A stretch of DNA of 64,000 nt, from NCBI GenBank assembly GCA_033065855.1, contig JAVXUO010000926.1, positions 186,001 to 250,000 on the forward strand, written 5' to 3'. The translations under genes were made by a program, and so were the position numbers. A model generated the notes under the pieces. It was not told the origin of the DNA. It was given only the letters and a program-made list of their open reading frames with translations, and ran no database searches. Below are positions 33,332 through 45,745 of this stretch, piece by piece; within the stretch, counting starts at the first letter, position 1, and each line of letters opens with the position of its first letter. Source of the DNA: Escallonia rubra. Lineage: Eukaryota; Streptophyta; Magnoliopsida; Escalloniales; Escalloniaceae.

Positions 33332-36300
33332 TGTAATATCCCGTACTTTTTTGAGTTGTTTAATATAACCATTTATGCTCATGAAAAATAAAAGGGCGTC
33401 GATGATCGAGAATTGAGGTGTCTAAGGTAATGCCCTAAACTTTTAGAGGTGTCTAATATTTGTTGGTTGGACTAGTTACTGTCGTTAAAGTTTATATTAA
33501 ATTTATCTAGTTTGTGGGTCCACAACGTGAAGTGTTCTAAAGTCATAAGGTGGCAAAGTCTTGACTAATGCATTTGGATTAAAATGGATAATATATGAAT
33601 GAAGTAAAAATAGTATAGTATTAAAGGGGCTTGGATATCACTTGTCATCTGGCAGCCCATATATACTTGGGTGATTCATGTATCCACGTGGCTAGCAAGA
33701 AAAAAAAAGATGGAAGAAAAGAGAAGAGGTGAGGAGAACGGCCGGCCTTATCTACTAGGAGAAAGAAATAAAAAAAGATTAATTATTCACGGCACTCCTG
33801 AGGTTTACCCTAAATTACACACGGACCCCCTTATCTTTTGAAAATTACACTCCGCTCCCCTAGGTTTGTACCCGCATTTCACGGAGCCCACAAAATTGAC
33901 GGGGACCCTAACTCCGTCTAAAGATTCTCTGACACCTTACTTTTGGATTTTTCATCCCCAAACTGCCATCCCTTTCTTGAATAAATACCCCCTTGCCCTT
34001 TAAGATTATTCTTCTTCTTCTTAGTTATCTTTCCCCATTGCAGACCCATTTGGGTCTGCGTTTGTGCGGTGTTGGTTGCGGCGTTTGGGTGGCTGTTTTT
34101 CGGCAGGTATTGGTGGACGGCGTGTGGGGTTAGTTGCGATTGCGATCGGGGAAATCGAGATCGGTAAAGGAAAAGGAAACGATATCCTCGACGGCAGAGA
34201 AGAGGGAGGGGTGAAGGCGAAGATGGTCTGTAGCGTTCGCTCCATCCCTGCTACAGAGAATAAGGTGTGGCAGTTGGTGATAGAACTTGATAGTGTGGAT
34301 GGTGGCTGCCTCGACATCGCCGGAATTTCATTGGTTGGGCATCCGTAGCCGAAATTTCTGCGGGGGCTGTCAAGGGTTTTTCCTATTGTGTGCTTGCTGG
34401 TGGCATCGGTCGGAATCGGCCATCGAAGACCGGATACAATGCCGGCAGCAGCGATTGCATGCGGCTTGGAGGTGGTGATGGGCGATGCTTTGGTCACGGC
34501 ACGGTGGTCGTGGATGTGCGGCGCGATGCTGCTCGGTGAATGGTGCGGCTGGATTTGGCCGCCGGTGTCGGTGTGTGGGCCCGACGGGAGTGACGGGGGC
34601 AGCCGCTTCAGGAGACGACGGATCCTTGGCCTTGGGTAGCCGTCCACGGCCCCACTTCGGCGGAACAGACGGGTCCGACGGAGGTGAGGTTGAACTGGGA
34701 GATGGTTGGGCATCCGTGGTTTTCTTGGAATATAAAGGAGAAAATAGAACAATATAGGAAAAATTCTCAAGAATATGAGCAAAAAAAGAGAGGGCAAAAA
34801 CGTCTTTTTATGACCAGCCGTTAACACCGTCAAAGAAATCTAGATTTTTGGAGCGGAGTGTAATTTTCAAAGATAGTGGGATCCGTGTGTAATTTAGGAT
34901 AAACTTCAGGGTACCGTGAGTAATTAACCCTAAAAAAAAAAGAGAAGAAGAGAAACAGAGATGGGCTTCGGCCATGAAGAAAAATAGAGGAAGGGAAAGA
35001 AAAAAGAAAGAAAGAGAAGAAAATAATAGAGGAAAGAAAGAAGAAACAGCAGGAAGAAAGAAATAGAGAGCTGGGGGAGAGAAGGGAGAAAAGGAAGAAG
35101 AAAGGAGAGGGAGAAAGAATAAAATTCGTAAGGTATTTCCTACCTTAGTGGGTGTATCAGTGTGTGTTTTGGTGGGGGCGTGTGTGTATGAACTGTGCAG
35201 CGTGTGTGTGTGCGCGCTGTGTGTTTGCTGTGAGTGAAGAAGGGGAGGGGGAGCAGCCATGGGGCTGTTTTGTGTATGTATAGGTGTGCGTGTGTTAATT
35301 ATTAAGGTTATATGTGTTCTTCAGTGTGAAACCGAGGAGCTATATGTGTGTGCGTGGTTTAATGCGTTATTAGTGTATATATGTGGGTATACTTTCAGGT
35401 TACAAGGAAGGTATGATTTCGGGGGTATGTGTATGTTTGTGTATAATATGTGTATTAGATGTGTGTTAGAAGTTAATTAGGATGGATTTAGGTGGTTAGA
35501 AGTGTGGTAGTGTGTGTTCGAGAGTGGTGTGTGTGAAAATGGGTGCGGCAGTGAGGTTGAAGAAGACAGTGTGTGTAAATAAGGTGTTTTAGTGCGTGCC
35601 TTAATTTGAATAGTAAGTGTAATTGTCGCTAAAGATGAGAAATTTATTTAAGCAGTTTTTAGTCTGAATTTGTATAAATAGTTAAGGTCAAAATTTGATG
35701 AAGTCCAAAACAGTAACTCCTAATATTTTTACGAGACGTATGCTCTGGAATTTTTTTTGGGAATTTTCGGTGTCCGCGAAGGGTGCTAAATTAGGGCGTC
35801 GATTAAAGGGAATTAACAATTTAATTAGCATACCAAACCAAGTTATTTGAATCTAAAATTTTTAGAAAAATCTTATTCTACTGATATGTTTCATTATCTA
35901 AAATTTCGTGTCATTTCGAAGTTGATAACGATTTTTAGCCGAACCGGTTCCTGCACGCTTGGTCTGGATAGCGGTTTGAAATTTTCAGACAAATATTTTC
36001 TAAAATACTTTTTAGCTCAAAAATGACTTTAGGATGCTTAAAATAGTGTTTTAAGATATTTTTTAGATTTTTCCGGTGCCGGAGGTTTTTTGGTAATTTG
36101 CCACCCCGATGGGGTATTTTGATAATTTGACCTAAAAAAGGTATTTTTTGGTAAATTCACATACCGTAAGGTTGTTTGAGTGATTTTACTTATGAAAATT
36201 CTGTTTTGGTGATTTAAGAGTGCGATGAGTGTTTTTGGTAATTTTACACCCATGGGCATTTGGTAATTTTACATATCCGACGAGGGAGGTTCATTTTGGG

Positions 36301-37700
36301 AATATGTGTGAGTCCATATTAAGTTTTAATATTGTACTGGAGGTTGTTTTCTAATGATTCAATTATTTCGTTTAAGTTAAAGCTAAAGACTTTCTGGTTA
36401 GAATAATTTAGCTGTAGATCTAGGTAAAGGTTTCTATCTGAACCCTGGGTAAGGACTTTCCGAACTCTTATTTGATAACTCGTACTCGTAAGTACTCATT
36501 TGATTTACTTATGACTAATAATGTCGAACATTGAATTATGTATTGATATTAGCATGTTATTACCCAGAAAATCCCAATATTGAACCTAAATCGATTATTT
36601 GGAAATCGTAACGATGCTCGCCTGTTATTGCATGCTGGGAATATTCCATAATTGTTTACATTCGTTCTGCTGAACTATTGTGCCTAAATTCGATAACCGT
36701 TCGTAATCGTTCTTGCTATTTGTTGTGGTTACACTGGAATTCCGAGTGATGACTTATATCAGTATGTTTATTGTTATTGAAACCCAAATTGATTTTGGTG
36801 ATTTGAGTTTATGTTAATGTTCATTGATATTGTTGATTTTGTGTTGACCTGTGAAACTGTTTTATGGGGGGGGGGGGGGGATTATAAGGCTGGTTTGAAA
36901 CGCAGGCTAGTACCCACTGTGACTAGTAATTATTCTGGTACATCATGCATGTGTATACCATACTGGCTTTGCCTGAATGGCATCGCGACCGCCCATGATC
37001 AACATCTTTGAATTTATTGATATTGTACCTTACTGTGACTGTTACGGAAATGACTAGAAAGGATTGTCTCAAATGGTTTGTGCTTGTTTTGAAATCTTTT
37101 GGAAAACCATTATTGTATTTTGGAATGATGGTTTTGGAAATGATCTCTTAATGATCGTTTGGAACTCGTCGGGATTGTTATTGTTTATTTTGGTATCTAT
37201 TTACGATGAATTTTTATCATTTTGGAAATATCCAATCTATTTAGATCGTTTGAAATATTTCTTTGGAAATTATCGTCGGATGGATTCTTTGAATCGTTTT
37301 ATAATTCCTTCGGAAGTCCTTGAACGACCTTACTGAACTCCTGAAAGCTCACCCTTCGTTTGACTCCTTTATGCAGATTATGATCAATAGCAGATTGCTC
37401 GTGAACAGGTTAGAGACTGTGAGAGGTTCCGGTGAGTCCATCACTACTGTATAGTAGGACCACTGCAATGGTCGGTACTGTTAACTCATTCTTAGGAACT
37501 TGAGGTTGTAAAGGACCCAAGTTTTAATAGCTTAAGTTTAAGCTGTTATAATCTTGTATTTTGAAGAATTTGAGTTAATGTCGAATTAAATGCTTTGAAG
37601 TATGTATTGGTAAACATGACTCGACAGGTGTGATGTGATTTGGTAGGCTAACGCTTCGAAAATTCGGGGTGATAGAGCTTCGAATTTATGGGGTGTTTCA
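33332..37700 (+). mobile_element. Solo LTR, Gypsy type, containing a Mutator-like insertion
   Basis: It begins TGTAATATCCCG and ends GGGTGTTTCA, flanked on both sides by the 5-bp direct repeat AAAAC (33327-33331 and 37701-37705). No primer site, gag or pol is associated, so it is a solo LTR left by recombination. The GAACTCCTGAAAGCTCACCC..TTTATGCAG stretch (37337-37376) is typical of Tekay/Del-type Gypsy LTRs. A GTGTGT-rich zone lies at 35150-35580. Without the 1.15-kb insertion at 33777-34930 it is about 3.2 kb. It is a fossil. Confidence 0.82.
33777..34930. mobile_element. Mutator-like element with about 85-bp inverted repeats
   Basis: The left arm GATTAATTATTCACGGCACT and the minus-strand right arm GGGTTAATTACTCACGGTAC are inverted and remain alignable through TAAATTACACACGGA and AAAATTACACTCCGCTCC. 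The flanks are A-rich, so the target duplication is not resolvable. The GC-rich core (34030-34760) is open in several frames and unlike its surroundings, which suggests captured host DNA. I do not recognise a gene in it. It sits inside the solo LTR at 33332-37700. Confidence 0.72.
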
Positions 37701-38025
37701 AAAACAAGTTAGGAATCAATAGTTAAATTTCCATTACTTCTTGTCATTACTGGATTTCCATGGACTTAGACCAATCTACTAGAGCAAACCACAATATGAT
37801 TGAGCCTTTCTCAAGGCCTATGAGAGTGGGCGGATGCTATATAGGGCCGGGGGGTTCGGGTCAAGGCTTCCCCTTCTTTTTTTTCTTTTTTACTGGACCC
37901 ACTGAAATCCAAATAGGGATGAAAAATGTGGTCAATATCATGACAAAAAGCCATTCCGTTCTATACACATGTCACTAATGTCTATTTTTCACTCATTTTG
38001 TCGCTAAAACCATATTCTTATAGTG
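37701..38025. other. CACTA-type right end remnant
   Basis: TTTGTCGCTAAAACCATATT followed by CTTATAGTG ends at 38025. This is the inverse of a CACTATAAG terminus with a subterminal GTCGCTAA word. No matching left end was found between the solo LTR and this point; the rest is unassigned. Confidence 0.45.
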
Positions 38026-39618
38026 GGTGAACCTCACATCCGCACAAATTAAGTTACGAATATAACCAAAAGAGAGTGGATTTGTAAAACTCTTAATGTA
38101 CTTGTTAATTTTGAATAGAATAGACCTCATTTTTTGAGGTTATATTTGACACACATATTTCTGGCTATCCCGAATGAGCATTACCTGACCCTCGATACGA
38201 GACAATATGTAGAAATAAATTAGATATATTCTGTTAATCCTCCTTGAAAGAGTATTTTTACGAAGACATATGTTTAGCTACTTTGAATTTAGGTAAGTAA
38301 AGAGAGATTTTAAGTTCACACAACAGTCGCTGGTTTTCTCAACAATGAATACAACGAGGGAATGATAGCCAAAGTTGTTGTTGCAAAATCAATCAAAACT
38401 AGCTTATTGAGAAAGATAAACCCATCAAAAGGGTTGAGCGGTTTCGATAACATGCAAATGAACTGTTCAATTTGTTTTTGGGGAAAGTAAAGCATGAACA
38501 AATAAGTAAAGCTTAAAGGGTCATCAACCTCCAATCATCCATACCTTGGGGATACCTACCCCGTGGGGTGAGGTGGGTGCAAAGCAGGTATTCTGCACTG
38601 AACCTGTCAAGTTATCTTTCTAACGACCACATCATGAGGTTTGCTTTGTTGCTGTAATCATTGGTTATTTTGTTCTAACCAGATAAGATAAAAAGTACTT
38701 GAAAACAGTAGATGGCTAGCCCATCCTTAAACTAGTTCCTTTATAATGAGCAAGGGTAAGGACGTTTCACCTTGTGACTCCCCAGTTGGTCTTTGCTCCA
38801 AAGTGTTAAATATTACTATTTTTTGTAGGTGTTCGAAATACAAGAAACCATAAAAAGTATGATCATAAGATTGACTATGCAAGCTACGCAGTTCACATTT
38901 ATCATTATGAGGAATGCCCATACCCATAGCCCTACCTTTGATTCCAAACCTAATTTTGAGATCAGGCCTATAAGTCTAAGCAGTAGGCATTTTATTTCTT
39001 TGCTTCTAGATAGATGTGACCCTTCTTCCTTAACTCATGAAGCTTGTGACCGGATAACCAGAAACTTATTAAGATCGTTTGCTCTCTCTTGGGGATAGAA
39101 ATTCCTTGATGCATCGAATCGCGGTCTTTGACAAGGTTACTGAAAAAACAAAGAAGCATTCGATAAGTATTATTCTTGCTCCAACAAGTTGGTATCAATC
39201 AACTTTATCAACACGGTTTTGCATCAATTCATAAGCAGAGCCAACTTTAAAGAGACCAGAAGGGGTAGCAGACAAAGTGAGTAAATCAACTCTATCTAGG
39301 TAGATTTCTATCTCAATGAGATGCTTATTGATCATCATAATTATAAGATCAAGCGTAAAAAGAAATCATATTAGAAAGTGAGTCGTGCTAGATACATGAG
39401 ATGATTGTGAGCTAACTATATTATATAAGGCTGCCTCTCCGACTTAAAGGCTCGAACAAATGCCAATTATTAGACCATTGCCTTGCACCACCACCATCAC
39501 CAATAGCCATTTGAGTTTTGTGTAAAACGTTTCATATGCATTTTAGCTTCATCCCTAAGCTGCAGTCATTTCCTCATAGTTCCAGATGCATATTTTATTC
39601 CCATGTGTTGTTATTGTG

Positions 39619-39620
<2 letters not shown>

Positions 39621-39694
<74 letters not shown>
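39621..39694. repeat. (TA)n(GT)n(TA)n microsatellite
   Basis: Left flank of the 221-bp MITE; the right flank continues as poly-C, CA and TA runs to about 39975. Confidence 0.9.
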
Positions 39695-39695
<1 letters not shown>

Positions 39696-39916
39696 GGAGC
39701 TGATCCGTTGATAGTACTAGCAAGTTGCTAGCGCTGTTTGGCCGTCCGCTACATAATGTAGCGGACGATAATTTACCGTCCGCTACATTATTGTAGCGGA
39801 CGGTGAAAAAATTCGCTGTTGTGGCGCGCGATCTGGACGTCCATTCTCGCCCGTGGACGGCCAGATCGCGCTAGCAACTTGGGTTAAGTTGCTAGCGCTA
39901 TCATTTTATCAGCTCC
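39696..39916. mobile_element. 221-bp palindrome MITE, relative of the 6510-8097 element
   Basis: It begins GGAGCTGATCCGTTGATAG and ends, inverted, with GGAGCTGATAAAATGATAG, between TA/CA microsatellites. It contains GTCCGCTACATAATGTAGCG plus GAC as a palindrome (from about 39744), a second near-palindrome at about 39778-39801, and the GCGATCTGG..CGTCCAT hairpin arm shared with the 1.6-kb element. It has no coding capacity. Confidence 0.82.
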
Positions 39917-39924
39917 CCCCCCCC

Positions 39925-39977
<53 letters not shown>

Positions 39978-42099
39978 CCCACTTATTCCAAAAGGTATAT
40001 TTCCTATAATCCAAATCACGAGATGCTTTAACAGAAGGGCTTTAGTCCCTTATATGAGATCCTTTAAACCTAGCCCCCATCTTATTTTGGAAACATAAAT
40101 TCTTCTAGGTCACTTTGGCTCCATCATACGTGATATCGTACCACTCTAGTAGTCCCTTATAATTTGTTAAAACCTTTGATAACTTTTGGGGAGGGTAAAC
40201 AAACTATTCTAGTATGCGTAAGTGCTCTGAAAGATAACAATGGTTAGCAGTAATCTCCCAGCATAACTTAAATGCCTTGACGTCTGGCTCTTGACTTTGG
40301 TGAGCAGTTTTTCGATTAGAACTTTGCAATCACCTTAATGTACATGGTAGTAATCATTTAGGACACATAAACCTTACGGGAAGAGTGTCTTAATGTATTC
40401 GAAGCATGGCACATAAATTTCCTTTAGGTCCAAGTCAACCCTCGCAAAGTATATTGAACTCTTACCTAGAGTCGCTTGAATACATAAAACACTCCACACC
40501 ACTATGTATTTGAAGCATATCGTATAGATCCTTATACTGAGCTCTTGACTAGAGTTGTTTGAAGACCATAAAGCACTCTAAGCCACTGTAGAGCTGCTTA
40601 GTAAGGGAAATAATGAGGGTAGTAACTCCAAAAAAGGAACAAAGAGGTAATCACCAAAGTAGGCATGAATACCAGAGTGCTTTTTACATTTGAATGGTAG
40701 GTAAAGCCAGGTGAAGTATACTTGGACTCTAGAACACATGGAAATACTTCCATCACATGTGTAAATAGGTAAGTATACACTGGCTACCCTTGCCTTCATC
40801 CTCAGTGCCCTTGACGATTACCTCGAAGGAAAAATACATGAGAATAATGGAGAAGCTAGGGGTCTGAATACATTGAGTTAGCCGTCGAGTCATTTGCCTT
40901 GGGAATTCCACTAGAAGCATCTCGTAAAGGAAACCTCAACTAACCGAGTCATATGTATACAACAAATTCATGGTAATAGCACATTTAGAAATATCCTTAT
41001 TTCTATGATACTACTAACTAGCTCATGCATAACAGTATATTGTCATAAATATCCCTCTTAGTAATGAAGGCTAATCGTCTGACTCATCAATGGCTCTAAG
41101 TAGGGCATAATACTGTTCACCAAGATTCATATATGGATGGACTTCGGATCTGGCTTTAATGAATAATGTTTTCTTTTTAACTTAGGCAATTATTATCTTT
41201 CTTTCTAGCGATCAAGTAAATCATGTGAGGGCGGTTACCGTGTCCTTTAGTTGAATGGTTGGTGTCCAAATGAAATTCTATCCTTTGAAATTCTATCTTT
41301 GACCAAAGGACTCGATAGATGCAACCACTCCCTTGGTTGGGGGTTGTGCCGCCCTGCCTTTCGATTAATACACAGTTGAGGAGGTTGATCACGAATGCTA
41401 GATAACATAACAACATGAAATTGGTCTAATATTTCCTAAAATCCTTCATGGTACTTGGAGTATCCACCTTGGGTATATATGTCAAAACGATCCATTCCAC
41501 TCTCTCAATAATTTGCCAAATCTAAAAATTGAACTACAAGATAGTTTTACTAAGTCCAATTTAGCTTAAAGCCAACGTAGAAACCATCGGGGCCAGGTTC
41601 TTTGGAGGCTAGGTGCTTCAACATTGCCAAAGATTTAACTTGGTTTGGCCTCTTGCCTATACCCACAGGGAAAACAACGAAAATGTTGCATATAAAGTGG
41701 GAAAGTTAGAATGAAACTTTTACTCATTCACTCAGACCCAATTCCTAAATATACCCAAACTCTCGTCATGATTTTTTCTCAGTAGATAAAAACTCTCTAT
41801 GATTTTTCTCACTCACTAGTGTTATTTTAAAAGCACTTAACAAGCTAGCTTTGAGCTACAATTATAAGGACTGATTGCCTTGCACTCTCTTTAGCTCTCA
41901 GTGTCTAACTCACAATTCATTTAGCTCATACTGGCTAAGGCCTCAATGTGCAGAAACCCTTCTGCTTACTTCTCATTTTATAGGAGAAGAAGTAGGTGAG
42001 GTGGTGTCATTTGCATAGTGTTTAAATCACATTCACATGACTAGCCATTTTAGGAATAATAAGGCCAAGTTAACTTGTAGTATGTGAATAAAAGATGAT

Positions 42100-42340
42100 T
42101 CTAACTCTTTCCTCTATTTATAAGGAACATGACAAAATTGAAGGTTGAAAACATCTGTTCACCTTCCATAAAGTGTGAACTTCTTGTTCCATCTCATGCT
42201 TGTCTTTAATAAATGAATCCAAGACAAAAACACTAGCAAAACCATCAGCGCCAGGTGCTTTGAAGGCCTTAACAATAAGGATGGTTTTCCTAATATCCTT
42301 ATCATGAATTGGCAGAATCATCGCTTGTTTCTACTCTTCA
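42100..42340 (-). mobile_element. Second LINE fragment, RT entry motif
   Basis: A minus-strand frame reads PIHDKDIRKTILIVKAFKAP and then GADGFASVFV, matching the PIT..EIRKAVFSMKPFKAPG and PDGF block before plant L1 reverse transcriptase. A separate PGPDGF block lies at 41580-41597, so this is a different copy or a duplicated piece. Confidence 0.65.
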
Positions 42341-42800
42341 TTGTGTTTGACTTTGGATAATAGGTTTCAGCCTACCTCATATATGCAAAAGACAGACACG
42401 AGTATCACAAATAAATTTGTGAAGAAATGATGGCCTAAGTTTGAATCAATTCTTGACCCTCTGGCATGTTACCATTTGTCTCACAAATGCTAAGTTCTCT
42501 AACAGCTTAACCACGAGTGAAGAAATGATGGCCGATGCAGTAGAGATTGAATGTGATCAAGCCATGTCTTCTTAACGACGAATCTTTGAAAAATATGGCT
42601 AAACTCTTTCTTGTTCAGGTCGTTACATAGTCCATATTTTTTCAACTTCACGGCCACAACAATGATGATCAGACTACCTTGGATCAGACTTTTTCTTATA
42701 TTTTGAATTTGAACTGGCCCACCATCTACGATACATCAATTGCACATGAGAGAGGTGAAATTAGAAAATATGATTTTAGGAGTGCCTTAATTATCCCAAG

Positions 42801-44078
42801 TGAAACCAATAAAATAACCCTAGAGGGGGGGTGAATAGGGTTTTAAGACTACTTTAAAAATTAACAAATAACAAACCTCAATCTCAATAACACAAATAAG
42901 CAAACAACCAATCTCAACACAAATGTAAAACAATAATGTAAAGAGAGAAGGGTTTAGAGATACTTGACAATGAGAATTAAATGGTTCGGCTTGATATACC
43001 CACAAGCCTACGTCCACCCCTTCAAGGAAGTCCCTTGAAAGGCCCTAGAATCCACTAGTATGATCTTCCTTACGGGTCAAGATCGAACCTCTTACAATCC
43101 CTTGATGCTATGCCCACATCAAGAACAAGCTTTGACAAACCCAAAGCTCCAAAGCTTGACAACCCCAAGTTTTGATACAAGAACCTTTCAATGAAGAAAT
43201 GTGTACAAGATTTCACTCTCAATAAGTAGATGAGTACAAGTTGAAGTACTAGAATAAGAGAGATGAGTGTATGATGACTTATGAAAGTGTATCTCTCTCT
43301 AATGTAAGCTCACAATAAATGCTCTCCTGAAAAGGATGAGAAATCAATGAAAACAAGAGAGATTTGAACAATTGCTTTGATCTTTGAGAATATGAAAGAT
43401 AAGAGAGCTTTGAATGCAATTGATGAATGAAAACTATGCCCAAGATGAGTATTTATAGAGGTGGAAATAAATATGACCGTTTGTGGTTAGGTGGAGCATT
43501 AAATGCGCCAAACGGTAAATGCAGTCGACTGCAATGCACCATTGCAGTCGACTGTAACCCAAAAGTAGCCGTTGGAAATTCAAATTTCAAACTTGCAGTC
43601 GACTGTAATCCATTGCAGTCGACTGTAATAGGCTACTGGAAGTATTGCAGTCGACTGCATTCCAATGCAGTCGACTGTAATACCTCACTGCCCAACTTGC
43701 AGTCGACTGCATTCCAATGCAGTCGACTGCATTCCTGAAAATGCAGTTTCCTTGTTTTTAAAGCATGAAAAACTTTTATGCATGCAAGGGAAACCTATGG
43801 GCAAGTTCTAGGTATACAGTCATCGTAACGATCATCTCTCTATGTCTAGTTTACAAAGACGGAAATAAAAGCATGAAAACTTCAATCGACGAATTCCCTC
43901 TTTGATGCGTTCCGTTGAGAGTCTTTGACCGTGTTGCTCGTCTAATAATCCGTTTGCATGAGTATGAGATTGTTCCTATTGCTTCATCAACTCAATGCAT
44001 GTTAGACAGCATAATCATCAATGTTAGTTATCATCAAAATCAAATATAATCCTAGGTTAAATAACCGTAGGGTTAACA
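42801..44078 (-). mobile_element. Solo LTR of a Copia (SIRE-like) element
   Basis: In minus orientation the ends are TGTTAACCCTACGG..GGTTTCA, with the 5-bp direct repeat CCAAG on both sides (42796-42800 and 44079-44083). It is the same family as the LTR at 53086-54498: both end CTAGG(G/A)TTATTTTATTGG. No internal region is attached. It holds eight CAGTCGACTG palindromes at 43520-43740. It is a fossil. Confidence 0.87.
43520..43740. repeat. Eight TGCAGTCGACTGCA-type palindromes
   Basis: GCAGTCGACTG followed by CA or TA occurs eight times, some in close pairs. Each core is a perfect 10-bp palindrome with a GTCGAC centre. Five more occur in the related LTR at about 53660-53815. Confidence 0.92.
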
Positions 44079-45182
44079 CCAAGTTTTGATTACAAATTCT
44101 AACTTGGAAATCATGCATTTAAATACATGTTTCCTAGTTCTTCACAAATTTAGGATTTACTTATTGAATATGAAATGTTGGAAATAGAACACTAGTCAGC
44201 ACCAATTTGTCTTGATCAATGTTTTACTCAACACCATTTATCTTCATATAATTTAACATGGGATGACAAGGTTATTGTTCATTGCGAATTTGGCCGTAAC
44301 GAAAAATAATGCCTCTGGGTGCAAGGTAATAATTGTCTACTGTAACACCCTGAACCTTGATATTGTCTAGCCTATTAGTTTATTTTTCGAGCGACGATTT
44401 TCATACGTAATATGTAGCGTCCATTTGCATAAATGATATTTTATCAGCAATCTTTAACTACAAATTTTTAGGAACCATAATTTGTAAATTACCAATAGCC
44501 ATTATAAGTGATATTAATTAGGGCCTTAAGCAATGATTAGCATGAATGACATTGTTGGAAACATGCAGTGATAATTTTGAAGCAGAGTAAAATAGACAAT
44601 TTACGATAGTTAAAAATTTAAATTATTGTAGGGGTTATTAAGTAATTAAGGAGATATAAATCTAATTTATTTTTTTAGCCAGCTCTTTATTTTTGGAAGC
44701 AAATCAGAGATGGAACAAGGGGGGGAATTAGTGAGAAAGTTTAGGTAGCGTTTGAAATCACTTACATTTTTAATTTTCTATTTTAAAAAAAATAAAAACC
44801 AAAATCAGTTTAGTTTTTCTTTTTTACAAAAACAAATGAGTGTTTGATTACCCAAATTTTATCTTAAGTTTTTTCTTTCAGGTATTTGATTACTCAGTTT
44901 TTATTTTGAATTTTTTTTTGGTGGCCGGCAGCAGGTGGTGGAGGGGGGGGGGGGGGGGTGGCGGTGATCTAAAAACAAAAACAAAAGCTGGAAACCCAAA
45001 ACTCCAAAATGAGAGTTTTAAAAAATAGCTCCGTTTTAAAAACTGGTTTTCAAAATTGAAAAAGAAAAAAGTGAAAATTGTGTGTCAAACGCATTTTTTT
45101 CTCCAGTTTACAAAACTGGAAACCAACCAGTTTTCAAACAGACCCTTAGTCTTTCCTTAAGTCATTTTCGGTTATAGCCTAC

Positions 45183-45187
<5 letters not shown>

Positions 45188-45221
<34 letters not shown>

Positions 45222-45222
45222 C
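45188..45222. repeat. (GA)n microsatellite in LTR 1
   Basis: GA run also present at the matching place in LTR 2 (about 50634-50657). Confidence 0.85.
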
Positions 45223-45745
45223 GTGAGAAAATGGGAGAGAGGGATTTGCCAACAAGGTTTTCGGCGAGGCGATTCGATATTCAGTGAGTTTTTTTTAGCG
45301 TTACAATTGCAATTTTTATATGCCTGCTTACAACTGTGTAAGCGTGAGTAAGATGTGTTTGCATTGGTTTATAGCAGTGAGAAAACAAGGGCAGGGGTAG
45401 AAACAAATGTGAGGGGAAAATTTATGACAGTGTGAAAGTTATGCGTGAGGGGAAGAGGAAATGGGGTACTGCAGATAGGCAGTATACCCGTCTATTGAGA
45501 AGGTGTTGTGTGTGTTTTGGGTGCCTGTTTGTGTGAAGGCTTTGGATGTTCTATGAGTGTTATAAAATATGTGTGTACTCTATGTGACCGCCCTGAGTGA
45601 AATGGTGATGTGTGGTGTGGGTGTGCCAAGATGGAGTAGCCATGGTGGTATAATGTGGGTGTAATGTGTGTGTGTAAGGGACAAGGAGATAGAGAGAGTG
45701 CATTGGCGTGAATGTGTATTCAGTGTAGTGCAGTGTGTGTGTGTG

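Larger units (their letters stand above)
38040..41660 (-). mobile_element. Degenerate L1-type LINE, RT to 3' end
   Basis: On the minus strand, in order: EPGPDGFYVGFKLNW (41597 onwards, RT entry), YIPKVDTPSTMKDF (about 41470), the YDSVSWGFLYEML-like block (about 40920-40960), TQCIQTPSFSI, SPGFTYHSNVKSTLVF (about 40690), and a zinc-finger RT-associated block CELRSLHSQSYDHTFYGFLY (38840-38895). The tail FYLIWLEQNNQ with VVVRKIT (about 38600-38690) follows. Frames shift many times, so this is an old, dead copy. A (TA)n-seated MITE (39696-39916) has landed inside it. Confidence 0.8.
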
